5,542 bases of DNA from Pseudomonadota bacterium (GTDB lineage: Bacteria > Pseudomonadota > Gammaproteobacteria > Pseudomonadales > Azotimanducaceae): the NCBI GenBank assembly GCA_027622495.1, contig JAQBYL010000302.1:1-5542 (forward strand). The letters run 5' to 3'. The notes below the pieces were generated by a model, which did not search any database, had not been told where the DNA came from, and worked only from the letters and a program-made list of their open reading frames with translations. Made by a program: the position numbers and the translations under genes. Below, piece by piece: positions 5,523 to 5,542 of the stretch; position 1 is the first letter of the stretch, and each line of letters opens with the position of its first letter.

Positions 5523-5542
5523 TCGTAGATCACCGACACTAC

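Overview
The window looks like accessory DNA from a Gram-negative proteobacterium, most likely a gammaproteobacterium. The families present (IS6 and IS110 elements, a ChrA-like fragment, a PhyH dioxygenase, an enolase-superfamily fragment) and Shine-Dalgarno motifs before some genes fit this. No gene fixes the genus. I read it as two unrelated genomic pieces joined by insertion-sequence activity.

Left piece (1-2111, minus strand): a two-gene operon for a cell-surface polysaccharide. A Wzx/PST-type flippase is followed five bases later by a carbohydrate-type sulfotransferase that runs off the window edge. Together they suggest a sulfated exported glycan.

Junction (2112 to about 3130): a 739-bp IS6-family element with 19-bp near-perfect inverted repeats and a transposase whose frame is open but has lost the stretch carrying the second catalytic aspartate. 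Directly against its right end is the beginning of an IS110-family element on the minus strand: a frameshifted transposase N-terminus, a good ribosome binding site and a hairpin-rich 5' leader of the kind that encodes bridge RNA. The IS6 element has no target duplication, and the IS110 fragment stops exactly at its repeat. This fits an IS6-mediated adjacent deletion that removed the rest of IS110 and brought the polysaccharide operon up against the right piece.

Right piece (about 3130-5542): one intact-looking gene, a PhyH-type Fe(II)/2-oxoglutarate dioxygenase with all expected metal ligands. A sigma70-like promoter with its -35 box in the IS110 terminal hairpin may drive it. Beyond it lie decayed fragments: a ChrA chromate-transporter N-terminus (minus), a secreted protein with a PQQ-dehydrogenase-like stretch broken by frameshift and stops, and the C-terminal end of a mandelate racemase/enolase-superfamily enzyme.

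I found no convincing undescribed system. The most valuable items are the candidate bridge-RNA leader, the possible IS-borne promoter, the IS6 deletion derivative and the compact run of gene remnants.
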